DNA from: Streptomyces avermitilis MA-4680 = NBRC 14893
GTDB lineage: Bacteria; Actinomycetota; Actinomycetes; Streptomycetales; Streptomycetaceae
NCBI RefSeq assembly: GCF_000009765.2
Contig: NC_003155.5
Coordinates: 1,798,001-1,862,000 of the forward strand
Direction: 5' to 3'
Length of the DNA: 64,000 nt
Part shown: one piece after another, positions 50,745-60,077 of the stretch
How positions within the stretch are numbered: the stretch's first letter is position 1
How the letters are laid out: the number at the start of each line of letters is the position of its first letter
Translations under genes and position numbers: made by a program
Notes under the pieces: model-generated
What the model was told of the DNA's origin: nothing
The model's database searches: none
Seen by the model: the letters and a program-made list of their open reading frames with translations, nothing else

Positions 50745-52100
50745 ATGGCAACGACCGCATCCGTGCATCCCGTCGACGAGGTCCCGCCCATACGCCAGTT
50801 GGCCGCCTTCGGGCTCCAGCATGTTCTCGCGATGTACGCGGGCGCGGTGGCCGTTCCGCTGATCGTGGGCAGCGCGATGAAGCTGTCGGCCGCGGACCTG
50901 GCTTATCTGATCACCGCCGACCTGCTGGTGTGCGGGATCGCGACGCTCATCCAGTGCGTGGGTTTCTGGCGCTTCGGGGTACGGCTGCCGATCATGCAGG
51001 GCTGCACCTTCGCCGCCGTGTCGCCGATGGTGCTCATCGGCACGACGGGCGGCGGACTGCCCGCGATCTACGGTTCCGTGATCGTCGCGGGCCTCGCGAT
51101 CGCGCTCCTCGCTCCGGTCTTCGGGAAGCTGCTGCGGTTCTTCCCGCCGCTCGTCACCGGCACGGTGATCCTGATCATCGGCGTCTCGCTGCTGCCGGTC
51201 GCGGGCAACTGGGCCGCGGGCGGCCAGGGGGCGAAGGGCTTCGGTGAGCCGAAGAACCTGGCGCTCGCCGGATTCGTGCTGCTGGTGGTGCTGGGCGTGC
51301 AGCGGTTCGCGCCGGCGTTCCTGAGCCGGATCGCCGTACTGATCGGCATCGTGGTGGGGCTCGCGGTCGCGGTGCCGTTCGGCTTCACCGACTTCGGCGG
51401 GGTCGGCGACGCCGACTGGCTCGGCATCAGCACGCCCTTCCACTTCGGTACGCCCACCTTCCACGCCTCCGCGATCGCGTCGATGCTGGTGGTCGCGCTG
51501 GTGACGATGACCGAGACCACCGGTGACCTCATCGCGGTCGGCGAGATGACGGACCGCGGGGTCGAGCCGCGTATGCTCGCCGACGGGCTGCGGGCCGACG
51601 GCCTGTCCACCGTCCTCGGCGGTGTCTTCAACACCTTCCCGTACACGGCGTACGCGCAGAACGTGGGCCTGGTGGGCATGACCCGGGTGCGCAGCCGCTG
51701 GGTCGTCGCCGCCGCGGGCGGCATGCTGGTGCTGCTGGGCCTGCTGCCCAAGCTGGGCGCGGTGGTCGCGGCGATACCGGCGCCGGTCCTGGGCGGCGCG
51801 GGCCTGGTGATGTTCGGAACGGTCGCCGCGAGCGGGCTGAAGACGCTGGCGCGGGTCGACTTCAAGGACAACGACAACCTCACGGTGGTGGCCGTTTCGG
51901 TGGCGGTGGGGATGCTGCCGGTGGGGGTGCCGACGATCTACGCGCAGTTCCCGGACTGGTTCCAGACCGTCATGAACAGCGGCATCAGTGCCGGCTGCCT
52001 GACTGCGATCGTATTGAATCTGCTCTTCAACCACCTTCCGGGGAAGGCCGGTTCGCCCGCGAAGGCCGCCGAGCCCGACGAGGCCTCAGGCACCGCCTAG
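50745..52100 (+). CDS. NCS2 nucleobase:cation symporter (xanthine/uric-acid/uracil permease)
   Basis: A 451-residue permease with about 12-14 helices. The signature NTFPYTAYAQNVGLVGMTRV (QN at the substrate site), TETTGDLIAVGEMTDRGV and FGLQHVLAMYAGAVAVPL identify NCS2. The TETTGD and QN pattern is closer to xanthine/urate permeases than to UraA. ATG 50745 follows TGGAG. It is 125 bp downstream of fprA with its own AT-richer leader, so independent control is likely. Its 3' end overlaps the convergent ArsR-like gene by 15 bp. Confidence 0.92.
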   Translation: MATTASVHPVDEVPPIRQLAAFGLQHVLAMYAGAVAVPLIVGSAMKLSAADLAYLITADLLVCGIATLIQCVGFWRFGVRLPIMQGCTFAAVSPMVLIGTTGGGLPAIYGSVIVAGLAIALLAPVFGKLLRFFPPLVTGTVILIIGVSLLPVAGNWAAGGQGAKGFGEPKNLALAGFVLLVVLGVQRFAPAFLSRIAVLIGIVVGLAVAVPFGFTDFGGVGDADWLGISTPFHFGTPTFHASAIASMLVVALVTMTETTGDLIAVGEMTDRGVEPRMLADGLRADGLSTVLGGVFNTFPYTAYAQNVGLVGMTRVRSRWVVAAAGGMLVLLGLLPKLGAVVAAIPAPVLGGAGLVMFGTVAASGLKTLARVDFKDNDNLTVVAVSVAVGMLPVGVPTIYAQFPDWFQTVMNSGISAGCLTAIVLNLLFNHLPGKAGSPAKAAEPDEASGTA

Positions 52101-52445
52101 CCGGTCGGCCTGGTGGGCGCACGCGGTGAGGACGCTGTCGAGGAGGCCGGGGAACAGCGCGTCCAGGTCGTCCTTGCGCAGGCCGCTCATCTTGGCCGTG
52201 CCCCGGTAGATCTGCCGGATCACTCCGCTCTCGCGCAGCACCCGGAAGTGGTGCGTGGTGGTGGACTTGGTGACCGGCAGGTCGAAGTGCGAACAGGAGA
52301 GCTCGTCGCCATCGGCGGCGAGCTCTCGCACGATCTGGAGCCGCATCGGGTCGGACAGCGCGTGCAGCACGGCTTCCAGGCGGATCTCCTCGCGGGCGGG
52401 GTGCGCGAGGGCGCGACTGCGTGCGGTCGGGGCGGCGGTCGTCAC
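52086..52445 (-). CDS. ArsR-type winged-helix repressor
   Basis: A 119-residue regulator. The winged helix is LHALSDPMRLQIVRELAADGDEL, then FDLPVTKSTTTHHFRVLRESGVIRQ (recognition helix with THHFRVL). The ELSCSH Cys/His is reminiscent of metal or redox ArsR sites but isolated. GTG 52445 follows GGAG. It diverges from an old-yellow-enzyme gene; the TACGAG-AACC-CTCGTA repeat in between is the expected operator. It probably responds to an electrophile reduced by that enzyme. Confidence 0.9.
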   Translation of the reverse strand: MTTAAPTARSRALAHPAREEIRLEAVLHALSDPMRLQIVRELAADGDELSCSHFDLPVTKSTTTHHFRVLRESGVIRQIYRGTAKMSGLRKDDLDALFPGLLDSVLTACAHQADRLGGA

Positions 52446-52473
52446 GGCGGCTCCAATGGTCGGAACCCCATTG

Positions 52474-52489
52474 TACGAGAACCCTCGTA
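52474..52489. promoter_or_regulatory. ArsR-type operator
   Basis: TACGAG-AACC-CTCGTA is a perfect 6-bp inverted repeat with a 4-nt spacer, midway between the ArsR-like gene and the OYE gene. It ends 2 bp before the -35 TTGACA of the OYE promoter. Confidence 0.65.
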
Positions 52490-52491
52490 GT

Positions 52492-52522
52492 TTGACATCT
52501 CCCGTACTACGATGCCTACCGT
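52492..52522 (+). promoter_or_regulatory. Promoter of the OYE gene
   Basis: A consensus -35 TTGACA (52492-52497) is followed after 19 bp by -10-like TACCGT (52517-52522). Further TACG/CGTA half-sites overlap this stretch, consistent with a second repressor contact. Confidence 0.5.
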
Positions 52523-52561
52523 ACGAGCCGGTACACCGTCCCGCGATGAAGGGAGTCCGCT

Positions 52562-53641
52562 GTGAGCGCGCTCTTCGAGCCCTACAGCCTGCGCGATCTG
52601 ACCATCCCCAACCGGGTGTGGATGGCCCCGATGTGTCAGTACTCCGCGGCGCCACAGGGCCCTGCGGCCGGCGCCCCGCACGACTGGCACTTCGCGCACT
52701 ACGCGGCGCGCGCCACCGGCGGCACGGGCCTGATCGTCGTCGAGGCGACCGCCGTCTCGCCCGAGGGCCGCATCAGCCCGTACGACCTCGGCATCTGGAA
52801 CGACACCCAGGTCGAGGCGTTCCGCCGGATCACCCGCTTCCTCGCGGCCCAGGGCACGGTGCCCGCGATCCAGCTCGCACACGGCGGCCGGAAGGCCTCC
52901 ACGGACCGCCCCTGGAAGGGCGGCGCGCCGCTCGCCGCCGACGAGCACGGCTGGCAGCCGCTCGGACCGAGCCCGGTCGCGTTCGACGAGAGGCACCCGG
53001 TGCCGACCGAACTGTCGGTCGCCGAGATCCGGCAGATCGTCGGCCAGTTCGCGGACGCGGCGCGGCGCGCCCTGGCGGCCGGTTTCGAGATCGCCGAGAT
53101 CCACGGCGCCCACGGCTACCTGATCAACGAGTTCCTCTCCCCGCACTCCAACCGCCGCACCGACGAGTACGGCGGCTCGTACGAGAACCGCGTCCGCTTC
53201 GCCCTCGAGGTCGTCGACGCCGTACGGGAGGTGTGGCCGGCCGGGAAGCCGCTGTTCTTCCGCGTCTCGGCCACCGACTGGCTGGACGAGGGCGGCTGGA
53301 CCGCCGACGACACGGTCCGCTTCGCGGCCGAGCTCCAGGCGCACGGCGTGGACCTCCTCGACGTCTCGACGGGCGGCAACGCCTCGGGTGTACGCATCCC
53401 GACCGGGCCCGGCTACCAGGTCCCCTTCGCGGCCCGGGTGAAGGCCGGAACCTCCCTGCCGGTGGCCGCCGTCGGCCTCATCACGGACGCCGAGCAGGCC
53501 GAGAAGATCCTCGCCAACGGGGAGGCGGACGCGATCCTGCTGGGCCGTGAACTCCTGCGCAATCCGTCGTTCGCCCGGCTCGCGGCCCGGGAACTGGGCG
53601 GCGACGTCCATGTCCCCGCCCAGTACCACCGCTCCGTCTGA
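52562..53641 (+). CDS. NADH:flavin oxidoreductase, old yellow enzyme (YqjM/OYE-III class)
   Basis: A 359-residue FMN TIM-barrel ene-reductase that reduces alpha,beta-unsaturated carbonyls with NAD(P)H. MCQYSA carries the thermophilic-like YqjM-class Cys near FMN; QLAHGGRKAST, EIHGAHGYLINEFLSP (His-x-x-His-equivalent and Tyr region), and NRRTDEYGGSYENR are standard. GTG start 52562 follows GAAGGGAG. It is divergent from the ArsR-like regulator and presumably induced by electrophilic substrates. It is the third enone/quinone-reductase gene in the window. Confidence 0.93.
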   Translation: MSALFEPYSLRDLTIPNRVWMAPMCQYSAAPQGPAAGAPHDWHFAHYAARATGGTGLIVVEATAVSPEGRISPYDLGIWNDTQVEAFRRITRFLAAQGTVPAIQLAHGGRKASTDRPWKGGAPLAADEHGWQPLGPSPVAFDERHPVPTELSVAEIRQIVGQFADAARRALAAGFEIAEIHGAHGYLINEFLSPHSNRRTDEYGGSYENRVRFALEVVDAVREVWPAGKPLFFRVSATDWLDEGGWTADDTVRFAAELQAHGVDLLDVSTGGNASGVRIPTGPGYQVPFAARVKAGTSLPVAAVGLITDAEQAEKILANGEADAILLGRELLRNPSFARLAARELGGDVHVPAQYHRSV

Positions 53642-53837
53642 CGTCGCGCGCCCGACGTCCGACGCCCGGGCGTGACATCGCGCGTCCGACGCCGACGCCG
53701 ATGCCGATGCCCGGGCGGCCCGGGATCCCTGCTCGACGGCGGCGGCCGGCCGGGTGGGGGGCCGGGGCGGGTCGCCGACGAGGAGTCCCGCGCGGTGTGC
53801 GGTTACGGCTGGGGTCGTCGGCCACCGTGCTCGTGGG
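53642..53837. other. Intergenic repeat-rich spacer
   Basis: About 195 bp with GCCCGACGTCCGACGCCCGG-like and GCCGACGCCGATGCCGATGC-like slipped repeats. I see no gene; it probably holds a 3' structure for the convergent OYE and PfkB genes. Confidence 0.45.
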
Positions 53838-54749
53838 CTACGGCCTGTTCGTCAACTCCGCTGCCGTGGCCAGCAGTTGCTCCCGGCCGATGGCGTCCGC
53901 CCTCGTCGCCGGTACCGTGCAGGCGTAGGCTCCGGCGATCGAACCGTACAGGGCGCAGCGCCTGGGTGGCTCGCCCGCCAGCCGGCCGAAGAGGTAGCCC
54001 GAGGCGAAGGCGTCGCCCGCCCCGTTGGAGTCCACCACCGGGGCCGGGGGTGTGACGGTGGGGATGTGTGTCACCTCGCCGTCGGCCAGCAGATACGCCC
54101 CTTCGGCCCCCGCCGTGGCGACGACCTCCCGGGCCCGGCCGCGCTCGGCGATCTGCCGCATGGTCTTCTCCGGGTTCGCCAGGGCGGTGGTCGACAGGAA
54201 CACGATGTCGGCCTCGTGGGCGAACGCCTCGTGATACGCCTGGACACCGTCCCAGTTGTGCAGATCGGTGGAGATGCTCACCCCCGTCTCGCGCAGCGTG
54301 GGAAGAGCGTCCGCGCAGGGGTGGGTGATCGCCACATGGGCGTGCCGGCTCGCCGCGGCCAGGGCGGCCACCGTGGGCGGGGGCAGCCGCTCCTCGTCCG
54401 GTGCGCGGCTGTCGTCGTACAGCGACAGGCGGCGCCCGTCGGGGCCCACGAGATTCACCGCCCGCTTCGTACCCGCGGACAGCGGCACTTCGGTGAGTCC
54501 GATTCCCCGGTCGCGGTGGAGCGCGCGGACCAGGTCGCCCTCCCGGTCGTCCCCGATCATGTCGATGTGGTGCGTGCGCAGCCCCAGCGCATGCACGCCG
54601 ACCGCCACGAAGTCGCCGGTCTGCCCCGCCCGGGTCTCGATCGCGGGCACCATGTAGCTGTCCGCGTACGGGAGCGGCAGCTCGGGCACCTGCACGATCG
54701 TGTCGACCCCGGCACCTCCCAGGACAAGGACGTCGATTTCACTGCTCAA
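53838..54749 (-). CDS. PfkB family carbohydrate/nucleoside kinase
   Basis: A 303-residue ribokinase-type enzyme. Substrate-binding N-terminal VLVLGGAGVDTIVQV, the second PfkB signature VVDSNGAGDAFASGYLFG with the catalytic Asp in GAGD, and an ATP site before it. Substrate may be a sugar or nucleoside; not deducible. A TTG start at 54749 is used because GGGGGAG lies 5 nt upstream and MSSEIDVLVLGG follows. It is transcribed with no close partner; the Rv1733c-like gene ends 81 bp upstream. Confidence 0.9.
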   Translation of the reverse strand: MSSEIDVLVLGGAGVDTIVQVPELPLPYADSYMVPAIETRAGQTGDFVAVGVHALGLRTHHIDMIGDDREGDLVRALHRDRGIGLTEVPLSAGTKRAVNLVGPDGRRLSLYDDSRAPDEERLPPPTVAALAAASRHAHVAITHPCADALPTLRETGVSISTDLHNWDGVQAYHEAFAHEADIVFLSTTALANPEKTMRQIAERGRAREVVATAGAEGAYLLADGEVTHIPTVTPPAPVVDSNGAGDAFASGYLFGRLAGEPPRRCALYGSIAGAYACTVPATRADAIGREQLLATAAELTNRP

Positions 54750-54829
54750 GGCGCTCCCCCAGCCGGTGAGTTCAGGACCACGAGATCCACGACGGGCAGC
54801 CTACCCGGGCAAAAACGCCGGATCCGCTC

Positions 54830-55459
54830 TCAGCCCGTCTTACGCCCCCACATCGGCCCGAACCGTGCCCAGTCCTCGTCCCACCGCTCCATCCGCCGCC
54901 GCTCCAGACGTCCCCGGACCAGCCGCCCGCCCACGAACGGCCCGGCCGCCGCGCTGACCCCCACGAGAAGGCCGACCGTGACGCCGCGCACCTGCGCCTC
55001 GGAGGGGGGCACGGGCTTGGTCACCAGAAGGCCGTCGCGGTCCGTCCACACGGTCACCGGGGTGCCCGTGGCGCTGCCGGCGGCGACGCGCGCCTGGCCG
55101 GAGTGCGTCGAACCGTTCGCCGTGGTCCAGCGGACCTTCGCCCACACCCGGTCGGCGCCGGACGAGGCCGCGGCGGACGACTCGGGCGCGTCCTCGGCGA
55201 CCAGGGCGCGGACGGGGCGCCACTCGGCGCGTTCCCGGGCGAGGCCCTGCTCGACGGAGTGTGCCGCCGCGAGCCCCGTCAGCACACCGCAGAGCACGGT
55301 GACGGTCCAGGCCGAGAACAGGACCCACGCCTCCAGCACGTCGCTGCGGCGCCGCAGCTGGTTGCGCCGCCATCGCCACAGGGGGTTGCGCCGCCATCGC
55401 GCCAGGGGCTTGCGCCGCCATCGCGACCTCCATGCCTGGGGACCACGGAATGCCGACAT
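54830..55459 (-). CDS. Rv1733c-like two-helix membrane protein
   Basis: A 209-residue protein with two transmembrane helices (LEAWVLFSAWTVTVLCGVL near residue 45 and GVTVGLLVGVSAAAGPFVGG near 170) enclosing an extracytoplasmic domain. The pattern, including the central VWAKVRWTTANGSTHSGQAR then PVTVWTDRDGLLVTKP, matches the Rv1733c family, known from the dormancy regulon of mycobacteria; role unknown. ATG 55459 follows GAGGAGGG. The N-terminus is a repetitive basic sequence of RWRRNPL type, encoded by three 24-bp repeats, so its length may vary. Confidence 0.78.
   Translation of the reverse strand: MSAFRGPQAWRSRWRRKPLARWRRNPLWRWRRNQLRRRSDVLEAWVLFSAWTVTVLCGVLTGLAAAHSVEQGLARERAEWRPVRALVAEDAPESSAAASSGADRVWAKVRWTTANGSTHSGQARVAAGSATGTPVTVWTDRDGLLVTKPVPPSEAQVRGVTVGLLVGVSAAAGPFVGGRLVRGRLERRRMERWDEDWARFGPMWGRKTG
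55360..55431 (-). repeat. Three tandem 24-bp units in the Rv1733c-like gene
   Basis: Each unit contains TTGCGCCGCCATCGC and starts at 55360, 55384 and 55408. They encode the repeated RWRRNPL-like basic motif at the N-terminus of the membrane protein, in frame. Confidence 0.85.
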
Positions 55460-55726
55460 CGATGGCACCCTCCTCACGAACTCACGGACACGCCGGACCG
55501 CCCTCCCATACGCGAGCCGTCCCCCTCGTGCTCACGTGATGTCCGTCAACTCGTCTGCCCGCAAGGGCCCGATGACAGTCCCGCCGGTTCGGCAAGGGCT
55601 CTTTCGAGGGCCGCGACGCCGTCCCGTCCCCCTCCCGCCGCCTGCCGGAAACACCGCCCTGACCTCCCGGAACGACGCGTCCGGAGGTGACTGTCAGTGG
55701 TGGGGTGCAGACTGGCCCGTATCTGG

Positions 55727-55738
55727 AACAACGTTGTT
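55727..55738. promoter_or_regulatory. AACAACGTTGTT palindrome upstream of the propeller gene
   Basis: A perfect 12-bp palindrome, 15 bp upstream of the ATG at 55754, sharing the ACAACGTTGT core with the LacI operator at 22974-22985. It sits between a likely promoter and the ribosome-binding site, so a bound repressor could block elongation. Confidence 0.5.
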
Positions 55739-55753
55739 GCGGAGGTGGCCGCC

Positions 55754-56839
55754 ATGGCCGAGGTACTGCTCACCGTGGGCACACGCAAGGGGCTCTTCGT
55801 CGGACGGCGGCGGGGCGGCGCCTGGGAGTTCGACGAGAGCCCGTACTTCAACGCGCAGGCCGTGTACTCGGTCGCCATCGACACCCGGGACAAGGCGCCG
55901 CGGCTGCTGGTCGGCGGGGACAGCGCGCACTGGGGCCCGTCCGTCTTCCACTCCGACGACCTGGGCCGGACCTGGACCGAGCCACCGCAGCCGGCCGTCA
56001 AGTTCCCCAAGGACACGGGCGCTTCGCTGGAGCGGGTGTGGCAGCTGCACCCGGCGGCCGCCGAGCCGGACGTGGTGTACGCGGGTACGGAACCGGCCGC
56101 GCTGTACCGCTCCGAGGACCGGGGCGAGAGCTTCCGGCTCGTACGTCCCCTGTGGGAGCACCCCACCCGCGACAGATGGGTGCCGGGCGGCGGTGGCGAG
56201 GGCCTGCACACCGTCATCACCGACAAGCGGGACCCGAGCGCCGTGACGGTGGCCGTCTCCACGGCCGGCGTGTTCCGCACGCACGACGGCGGCGCGAGCT
56301 GGGCACCGTCCAACTCCGGGGTCTCCGCGGTGTTCCTGCCCGATCCGAACCCGGAGTTCGGACAGTGCGTGCACAAGATCGCACAGGACGCGGCGACTCC
56401 GGACCGGCTGTATCTGCAGAACCACTGGGGGGTGTACAGAAGTGACGACGCGGGCGGCCACTGGACGGACATCGGCGAGGGCCTGCCGTCCACGTTCGGG
56501 TTCGCGGCCGCCGCCCATCCGCACCGCGGGGACACGGCGTACGTCTTCCCGATCAACGCGGACGCGGACCGTGTCCCGGCGGACCGCCGATGCCGTGTCT
56601 TCCGCACGGCGGACGCGGGCGAAAGCTGGGAGCCGCTCACGGCCGGGCTGCCGGACGAGGACCACTACGGCACGGTGCTGCGCGACGCGCTGTGCACGGA
56701 CGACGCGGACCCGGCGGGCGTGTACTTCGGCAATCGCAACGGAGAGGTGTACGCATCGGCGGACGACGGCGACAGCTGGCGGCAACTGGCCTCGCATCTG
56801 CCGGACGTGCTGTGCGTACGCGCGGCGGTGGTCGGGTGA
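55754..56839 (+). CDS. BNR/Asp-box beta-propeller protein (sialidase-like fold)
   Basis: A 361-residue cytoplasmic protein with six Asp-box motifs: SDDLGRTW, SEDRGESF, THDGGASW, SDDAGGHW, TADAGESW and SADDGDSW. These build a propeller as in sialidases and WD40/YVTN-like proteins. Catalytic sialidase Arg triad and Asp are not evident, and there is no signal peptide, so it is probably a non-catalytic or different hydrolase. ATG 55754 follows GCGGAGGTGG. It has the LacI-like palindrome upstream. Confidence 0.85.
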   Translation: MAEVLLTVGTRKGLFVGRRRGGAWEFDESPYFNAQAVYSVAIDTRDKAPRLLVGGDSAHWGPSVFHSDDLGRTWTEPPQPAVKFPKDTGASLERVWQLHPAAAEPDVVYAGTEPAALYRSEDRGESFRLVRPLWEHPTRDRWVPGGGGEGLHTVITDKRDPSAVTVAVSTAGVFRTHDGGASWAPSNSGVSAVFLPDPNPEFGQCVHKIAQDAATPDRLYLQNHWGVYRSDDAGGHWTDIGEGLPSTFGFAAAAHPHRGDTAYVFPINADADRVPADRRCRVFRTADAGESWEPLTAGLPDEDHYGTVLRDALCTDDADPAGVYFGNRNGEVYASADDGDSWRQLASHLPDVLCVRAAVVG

Positions 56840-57076
56840 GGCGGGCGAGTCCCCGGTCACCTTCGGTCGCGGACCGATCGCCTCGGAGGGCCGTCGGGAG
56901 GGGCGGCGTCCGTCACAGTCGCACCGCCTGACGGCGTCGTCTCCTCCACAAAACCGCACTTCAGGCCGTCGAATTCCGTCAGGTTATGGATCATGTGAAT
57001 ACCAGGCATTGGACGCATGCATCCGTGTTCTCCCAGGCTGGTCGGTGTCCCCGCCCCCGACCGTTTTGGAGTACTC

Positions 57077-58780
57077 ATGGGCACGCAGTGGAACGCCGTG
57101 GACGGTCGCATCCGGACGACCGCCCGCGGACACGCCGTGCTGAACAGTCCGCGGCTGAACCGGGGCACCGCCTTCACCCGGCAGGAGCGGCAGGAACTGG
57201 GCCTGGTGGGTCTGGTGCCGCCGCAGGTGCTGACGCAGGACCAGCAGGCCGCCCGCGCCTACACGCAGTTCCGTTCCCAGCCCAACGACCTCGCCAAGAA
57301 CGTGTATCTGACGGCGCTGCGCGACCGCAACGAGGTGCTGTTCCACCGGCTGCTCGGCGACCACCTCGCCGAGATGCTGCCCATCGTGTACACCCCGACC
57401 GTCGGCACCGCGATCGAGCGCTACAGCTATGAGTACCGCCGCCCGCGCGGCGTGTACCTGTCGGTCGACGCGCCCGAGGACATCGAGCGCACCCTGCGCG
57501 CGTCCGGGCTGGGCGCCGACGACGTCGACCTGATCGTGGCGACCGACGGCGAGGCGATCCTCGGCATCGGCGACTGGGGGGTGGGTGGCATCGACATCGC
57601 GGTGGGGAAACTCGCCGTCTACACCGCCGCCGCGGGCGTGGACCCGGCCCGCACTCTGGCGGTGATGCTGGACGTGGGCACCAACCGCCAGGAGCTGCTG
57701 GACGACCCGCTCTATCTGGGGAACCGGCACCCGCGCGTGGACCGGGAGAGCTATGACGCCTTCATCGACGCGTACGTCACCGCGGCCACCGAGCTGTTCC
57801 CCGACGCCCTGCTGCACTGGGAGGACTTCGGCCCGGCCAACGCCCGCCGCATCCTGGACCGGTACCGCGAGAAGGTCCGCACCTTCAACGACGACATCCA
57901 GGGCACCGGCGCGGTCAACCTGGCCGCCGTGCTCTCCGGTGTGCGCGCCGGCGGTGTCCCGCTGCGCGACCACCGCGTCGTGCTCTTCGGCGCCGGTACC
58001 GCCGGCATCGGGATCGCCGACCAGCTCCGCGACGCCCTGATCGCCGACGGGCTGACGCCGCAGGAGGCCACCGACCGCATCTGGGCCGTGGACCGCCACG
58101 GCCTGCTCGCCGAGGACCAGCAGGGGCTGCACGACTTCCAGCTGCGCTACGTCCGTCGCGGCGCCGAGATCGCCGGCTGGCGGCGCGACGACGCCCTCGG
58201 CGGCGTTCCGCTGGCCGAGGTCGTCGACCGGGTGCGCCCGAGCGTCCTGATCGGCGCGTCCGGGCAGGGCGGGGCCTTCACCGAGGACATCGTCCGCGCC
58301 ATGGCCGCGCACACCGACCGCCCGATCATCCTGCCCATGTCCAACCCCACCCGGCTGGCCGAGGCCGTCCCCGCCGACCTGCTGACCTGGACCGACGGCC
58401 AAGCGCTGATCGCCACCGGCAGCCCCTTCGACCCGGTGGAGGTCGACGGCGTCACCCACCACATCGGGCAGGCCAACAACGCGCTGGTCTTCCCCGGCCT
58501 GGGGCTGGGCGCCGTCGTCGCCCGCGCCGAGCGCATCACCGACGGCATGCTCGTCGCCTCGGCACGCGCCGTCGCGGAGCAGACCGACGCCACGGCGCCG
58601 GGCGTGCCGGTGCTGCCCCTGATCGACCGGCTGCGGGACACCTCCGCCGCGGTGGCCGTGGCCGTGGCCCGCGCCGCCGTCGAGGACGGCGTCGCCCGGG
58701 AGACCGTCGACGACGCGGTCGAGGAGCGGGTCCGCGCGGCCATGTGGCAGCCGGAGTACCCGCCGATCGAGGCCGTCTGA
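57077..58780 (+). CDS. NAD-dependent malic enzyme (SfcA/MaeA type)
   Basis: A 567-residue enzyme converting malate to pyruvate and CO2 with NAD+. The malic signatures are MLPIVYTPTVGTAIERYS (Tyr/metal region), FNDDIQGTGAVNLAAVLSG (catalytic acids) and VVLFGAGTAGIGIADQL (NAD fold); ILPMSNPTRLAEA follows. It belongs to the large-subunit class rather than the short bacterial form. ATG 57077 follows TTGGAG. It heads a same-strand run with an AEC transporter, a FUSC protein and a LysR regulator, consistent with organic-acid use and export. Confidence 0.94.
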   Translation: MGTQWNAVDGRIRTTARGHAVLNSPRLNRGTAFTRQERQELGLVGLVPPQVLTQDQQAARAYTQFRSQPNDLAKNVYLTALRDRNEVLFHRLLGDHLAEMLPIVYTPTVGTAIERYSYEYRRPRGVYLSVDAPEDIERTLRASGLGADDVDLIVATDGEAILGIGDWGVGGIDIAVGKLAVYTAAAGVDPARTLAVMLDVGTNRQELLDDPLYLGNRHPRVDRESYDAFIDAYVTAATELFPDALLHWEDFGPANARRILDRYREKVRTFNDDIQGTGAVNLAAVLSGVRAGGVPLRDHRVVLFGAGTAGIGIADQLRDALIADGLTPQEATDRIWAVDRHGLLAEDQQGLHDFQLRYVRRGAEIAGWRRDDALGGVPLAEVVDRVRPSVLIGASGQGGAFTEDIVRAMAAHTDRPIILPMSNPTRLAEAVPADLLTWTDGQALIATGSPFDPVEVDGVTHHIGQANNALVFPGLGLGAVVARAERITDGMLVASARAVAEQTDATAPGVPVLPLIDRLRDTSAAVAVAVARAAVEDGVARETVDDAVEERVRAAMWQPEYPPIEAV

Positions 58781-58904
58781 CGGACGCCGGTCCACGGATC
58801 AGCCCACTCCCGTAAGAGTCGACGACCGTCGGAACTCGCCTCTCCGACATGCCGTCGCCGGGCCGCGCGGTCGCGCCTCCCCCTTTCGAAGGATGGACCC
58901 AGCC

Positions 58905-59978
58905 ATGTCTTTCGCCGAGATCTTCACCGTCGTGGTGCCGGTCTTCCTCGTCATCGCGGTCGGCTACGGCACCGGCCGCCGCGCGCTCTTCGACGCCGGC
59001 GGAGCACAGGCGCTGCGCGAGTTGACCATGCAACTCGCCCTTCCGGCCGCCCTGTTGCTGAGCATCTGGCAGACACCGCGGCGGGTGCTGGTCGAGCAGC
59101 TGCCCCTGGTGGGCCTTCTCGCCTTCGGGCTGCTCGGGGTGTACGCCGTCCTGCTCGGCGTCCTGCGCCTCGCCGGCCGTCGTCCGCTGCGGCGGGCGGC
59201 CCTGTTCGCACTGGCGTGCGTCCAGCCGCAGTACGCCTTCATGGGTACGTCCATCCTCGGGGGCCTGTTCGGTACCGCGCAGGCCGCCGTGCCGATCGCC
59301 GTCGCGGGCATCCTCGTCAACGTCGTCCTCGACCCGGTCGTCCTGATACTGCTCGGCATGCCGGAACACCCGGCGTCCCGGACAGCCGCGACCGCGGCAG
59401 CCGCCACCTCCGCGGTACGGCGGCCGGCCCTGGTGACCGTCGGCGGCGGCGCGCCTGGGGAATCCGTGGAAGCCGCCGCCCCGGTGGCCGCCGGGGACGC
59501 GTCGCCCGAGCACCGTCCCTCCGTGCTGCGCACCGTCGGGCACGCGCTGCGCGAGCCGTTCTGCTGGGGCCCGGTCCTGGGTCTGATCCTGTCGGTCGGC
59601 GGGGTCGGTGTGCCGAAGGTCGCCGGCACCTCGCTGACCCTGCTCGCCGGGGCCGCGTCGGCCGCCGCGCTGCTGTATGTCGGCGTCTCCGTGTCCCGGA
59701 TCGGCCGCCCGAAGCTGACCCCCGCGGTGTGGGCGATCGCCCTCACCAGCGTCGTCGTCCTGCCGCTGCTCGTCTACGGTGCGGGTCTGGCCATGGCCTC
59801 CGCGGCCGACGCCGCCCAGGCCGCGCTGATCGTCGCGTTCCCCGTCTCCCCCGTCCCTCTGATGTTCGCCGCCCGTCACGGCTCGAAGGCCGACGTGCGG
59901 ACCATCGGCTCCGCCGTCGTACTGAGCCTGCTCCTCTCCTTCGTCACCCTCCCGCTGCTCATCGAACTGATCGGCTGA
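58905..59978 (+). CDS. AEC family transporter (auxin efflux carrier/malonate-type)
   Basis: A 357-residue transporter with ten helices in two five-helix halves. The long central loop (about 150-200) is Ala/Pro-rich and variable. AEC members include malonate and other dicarboxylate carriers. ATG 58905 follows GGATGGA by 7 nt; an ATG at 58893 overlaps that site and is less likely. It is 124 bp after the malic enzyme, probably in the same transcription unit. A role in dicarboxylate exchange with malic enzyme is plausible. Confidence 0.88.
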   Translation: MSFAEIFTVVVPVFLVIAVGYGTGRRALFDAGGAQALRELTMQLALPAALLLSIWQTPRRVLVEQLPLVGLLAFGLLGVYAVLLGVLRLAGRRPLRRAALFALACVQPQYAFMGTSILGGLFGTAQAAVPIAVAGILVNVVLDPVVLILLGMPEHPASRTAATAAAATSAVRRPALVTVGGGAPGESVEAAAPVAAGDASPEHRPSVLRTVGHALREPFCWGPVLGLILSVGGVGVPKVAGTSLTLLAGAASAAALLYVGVSVSRIGRPKLTPAVWAIALTSVVVLPLLVYGAGLAMASAADAAQAALIVAFPVSPVPLMFAARHGSKADVRTIGSAVVLSLLLSFVTLPLLIELIG

Positions 59979-60077
59979 CTCCGGCCTCAGGGCCGTCGTT
60001 TCGCCCCTGCCCGGGTCCGACCACTCCCCTCCTGGCAGGCCAAGTGAGCCCACCCGCAAGCGAAAGGACACGGCCGC

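Noticed and set aside
55754..56839. Annotating the Asp-box protein as a true sialidase
   Set aside because: Asp-boxes show only the propeller fold; no signal peptide and no convincing Arg triad or nucleophile Tyr/Glu pair.
56984..58795. Minus-strand frame of 603 codons
   Set aside because: Antisense to the malic enzyme; composition is Gly/Val/Asp-rich shadow sequence.
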